A program made the translations under genes and the position numbers. From Acidobacteriaceae bacterium (GTDB taxonomy: Bacteria > Acidobacteriota > Terriglobia > Terriglobales > Acidobacteriaceae): a DNA stretch of 7,279 nt. This document shows, in pieces, positions 7,001 to 7,279 of this stretch (its first letter is position 1; the number at the start of each line of letters is the position of its first letter). The stretch lies in the NCBI GenBank assembly GCA_003135495.1, contig PLBX01000427.1, positions 173-7,451 of the forward strand, read 5' to 3'. A model generated the notes under the pieces. The model was given only the letters and a program-made list of their open reading frames with translations. It was not told where the DNA came from and searched no databases.

Positions 7001-7279
7001 CTACTTACTCCCTTGGGACGAGAGTCCGAGCGAGCAAATGATTTGTGGTTCCTGAGTCTCGATCTCTTCTTCGATACGGCACAGGCGAGCTTCGGCTCGC
7101 AAGGCAATCGCTAGGTCCGCAAGCTGCTGATCCGTGATGCCAGAACGCAGTTGTCTGTTAAGCGTGTCGGCAGCACTCTGTTGTAGGGGGTAGCGATAGA
7201 TTTCGTCAATCGCCTTCGCTAACTCCTGAGTCGCAAACAAGGTGCCCTGAATGTGTGTGGAGTAGGTTTTCAACCGCTC
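7001..7279 (-). CDS. C-terminal fragment, probable helicase of the methylase-associated type
   Basis: The frame is open from the window edge to a TAG at 7001-7003, giving 92 residues. A TTG at 7271-7273 could be read as a start, but codons continue upstream, and I judge it an internal Leu codon of a longer protein. The fragment is mostly helical, with EIYRYPLQQSAADTLNRQL, then a second helix ITDQQLADLAIALRAEARL, an acidic stretch EEEIETQ and a final EPQIICSLGL. This tail pattern recalls the C-terminal ends of large SNF2/DEAD-like helicases (some carrying phospholipase D-like domains) that sit directly upstream of Eco57I-type methylases. That is recognition from memory; no helicase motif lies inside the window. 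It ends five bases before the methylase start and is probably the operon's upstream gene. If instead TTG is the true start, this would be a small 90-residue helical protein of unknown role. Confidence 0.6.
   Translation of the reverse strand, partial: ERLKTYSTHIQGTLFATQELAKAIDEIYRYPLQQSAADTLNRQLRSGITDQQLADLAIALRAEARLCRIEEEIETQEPQIICSLGLSSQGSK
7008..7014 (-). promoter_or_regulatory. Ribosome binding site of the methylase gene
   Basis: Minus-strand AAGGGAG overlaps the last codons of the upstream gene and lies 12 bases before the ATG at 6995. The spacing is longer than ideal, but it is the only strong match, and it implies coupling to translation of the upstream gene. Confidence 0.45.

Larger units (their letters stand above)
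169..7279 (-). other. Putative five-gene defence operon (helicase?-methylase-DprA-like-TIR-APAZ-pAgo)
   Basis: Five consecutive genes run in the same direction with gaps or overlaps of +5, -50 (or +25 with the later start), -4 and -4 bases. No intergenic space is long enough for an internal promoter plus terminator. Both -4 junctions are GTGA. The promoter is outside the window, before the truncated upstream gene. Co-transcription is inferred from packing alone. Confidence 0.8.

Noticed and set aside
1..7279. CRISPR arrays, tRNA or rRNA genes, insertion sequences, attachment sites
   Set aside because: I saw no spaced direct repeats, tRNA-like segments, transposase frames or terminal inverted repeats; the window is almost entirely protein-coding.

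Overview
This is a bacterial accessory (defence-island type) region with base composition somewhat above half GC by eye. The host cannot be named from the sequence. Nearly all of the window is one tightly packed gene cluster on the minus strand, read from right to left. A short piece of an unrelated convergent gene lies at the left edge.

Order of the minus-strand cluster: (1) the last 92 residues of a protein whose tail resembles the C-termini of large helicase proteins paired with Eco57I-type methylases (7001 to beyond 7279). (2) Five bases later, a 1094-residue N6-adenine DNA methyltransferase of the Eco57I/PglX-like class, with DPTCGSG and NPPY motifs. (3) A DprA/Smf-like Rossmann-fold protein of 210 residues, overlapping the methylase end if the preferred GTG start is right. 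(4) A TIR-APAZ protein of 474 residues. (5) A short prokaryotic Argonaute (MID-PIWI) of 513 residues. Genes 3/4 and 4/5 each overlap by the same 4-base GTGA stop/start element. The whole set therefore looks like one transcript with coupled translation, and its promoter lies outside the window to the right.

Genes 4 and 5 form a SPARTA system (short pAgo plus TIR-APAZ). In characterised SPARTA, an RNA-guided, cleavage-dead Argonaute recognises ssDNA of invaders, the complexes oligomerise, and the TIR domains destroy NAD(P)+ and shut the cell down. The residues expected for this are present: the TIR glutamate (E78), an Argonaute lacking the first PIWI catalytic aspartate (A286), and a strongly acidic C-terminal tail on TIR-APAZ that matches the autoinhibitory tail of known systems.

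The unusual point is that SPARTA is not alone. It is embedded as the last two genes of an operon with a probable helicase, a DNA methylase and a DprA-like putative ssDNA-binding protein. One inferred model is a composite system: the methylase marks self DNA, the helicase and DprA-like protein expose or deliver ssDNA, and the Argonaute/TIR pair acts as suicide effector in place of a restriction nuclease. The alternative is two independent systems placed end to end.

At the left edge, the C-terminal 49 residues of a plus-strand protein with a DEDDy-exonuclease-like Y-x3-D motif (DUF2779-like) end 18 bases from the Argonaute stop codon. There is no gene-free stretch over 300 bases.
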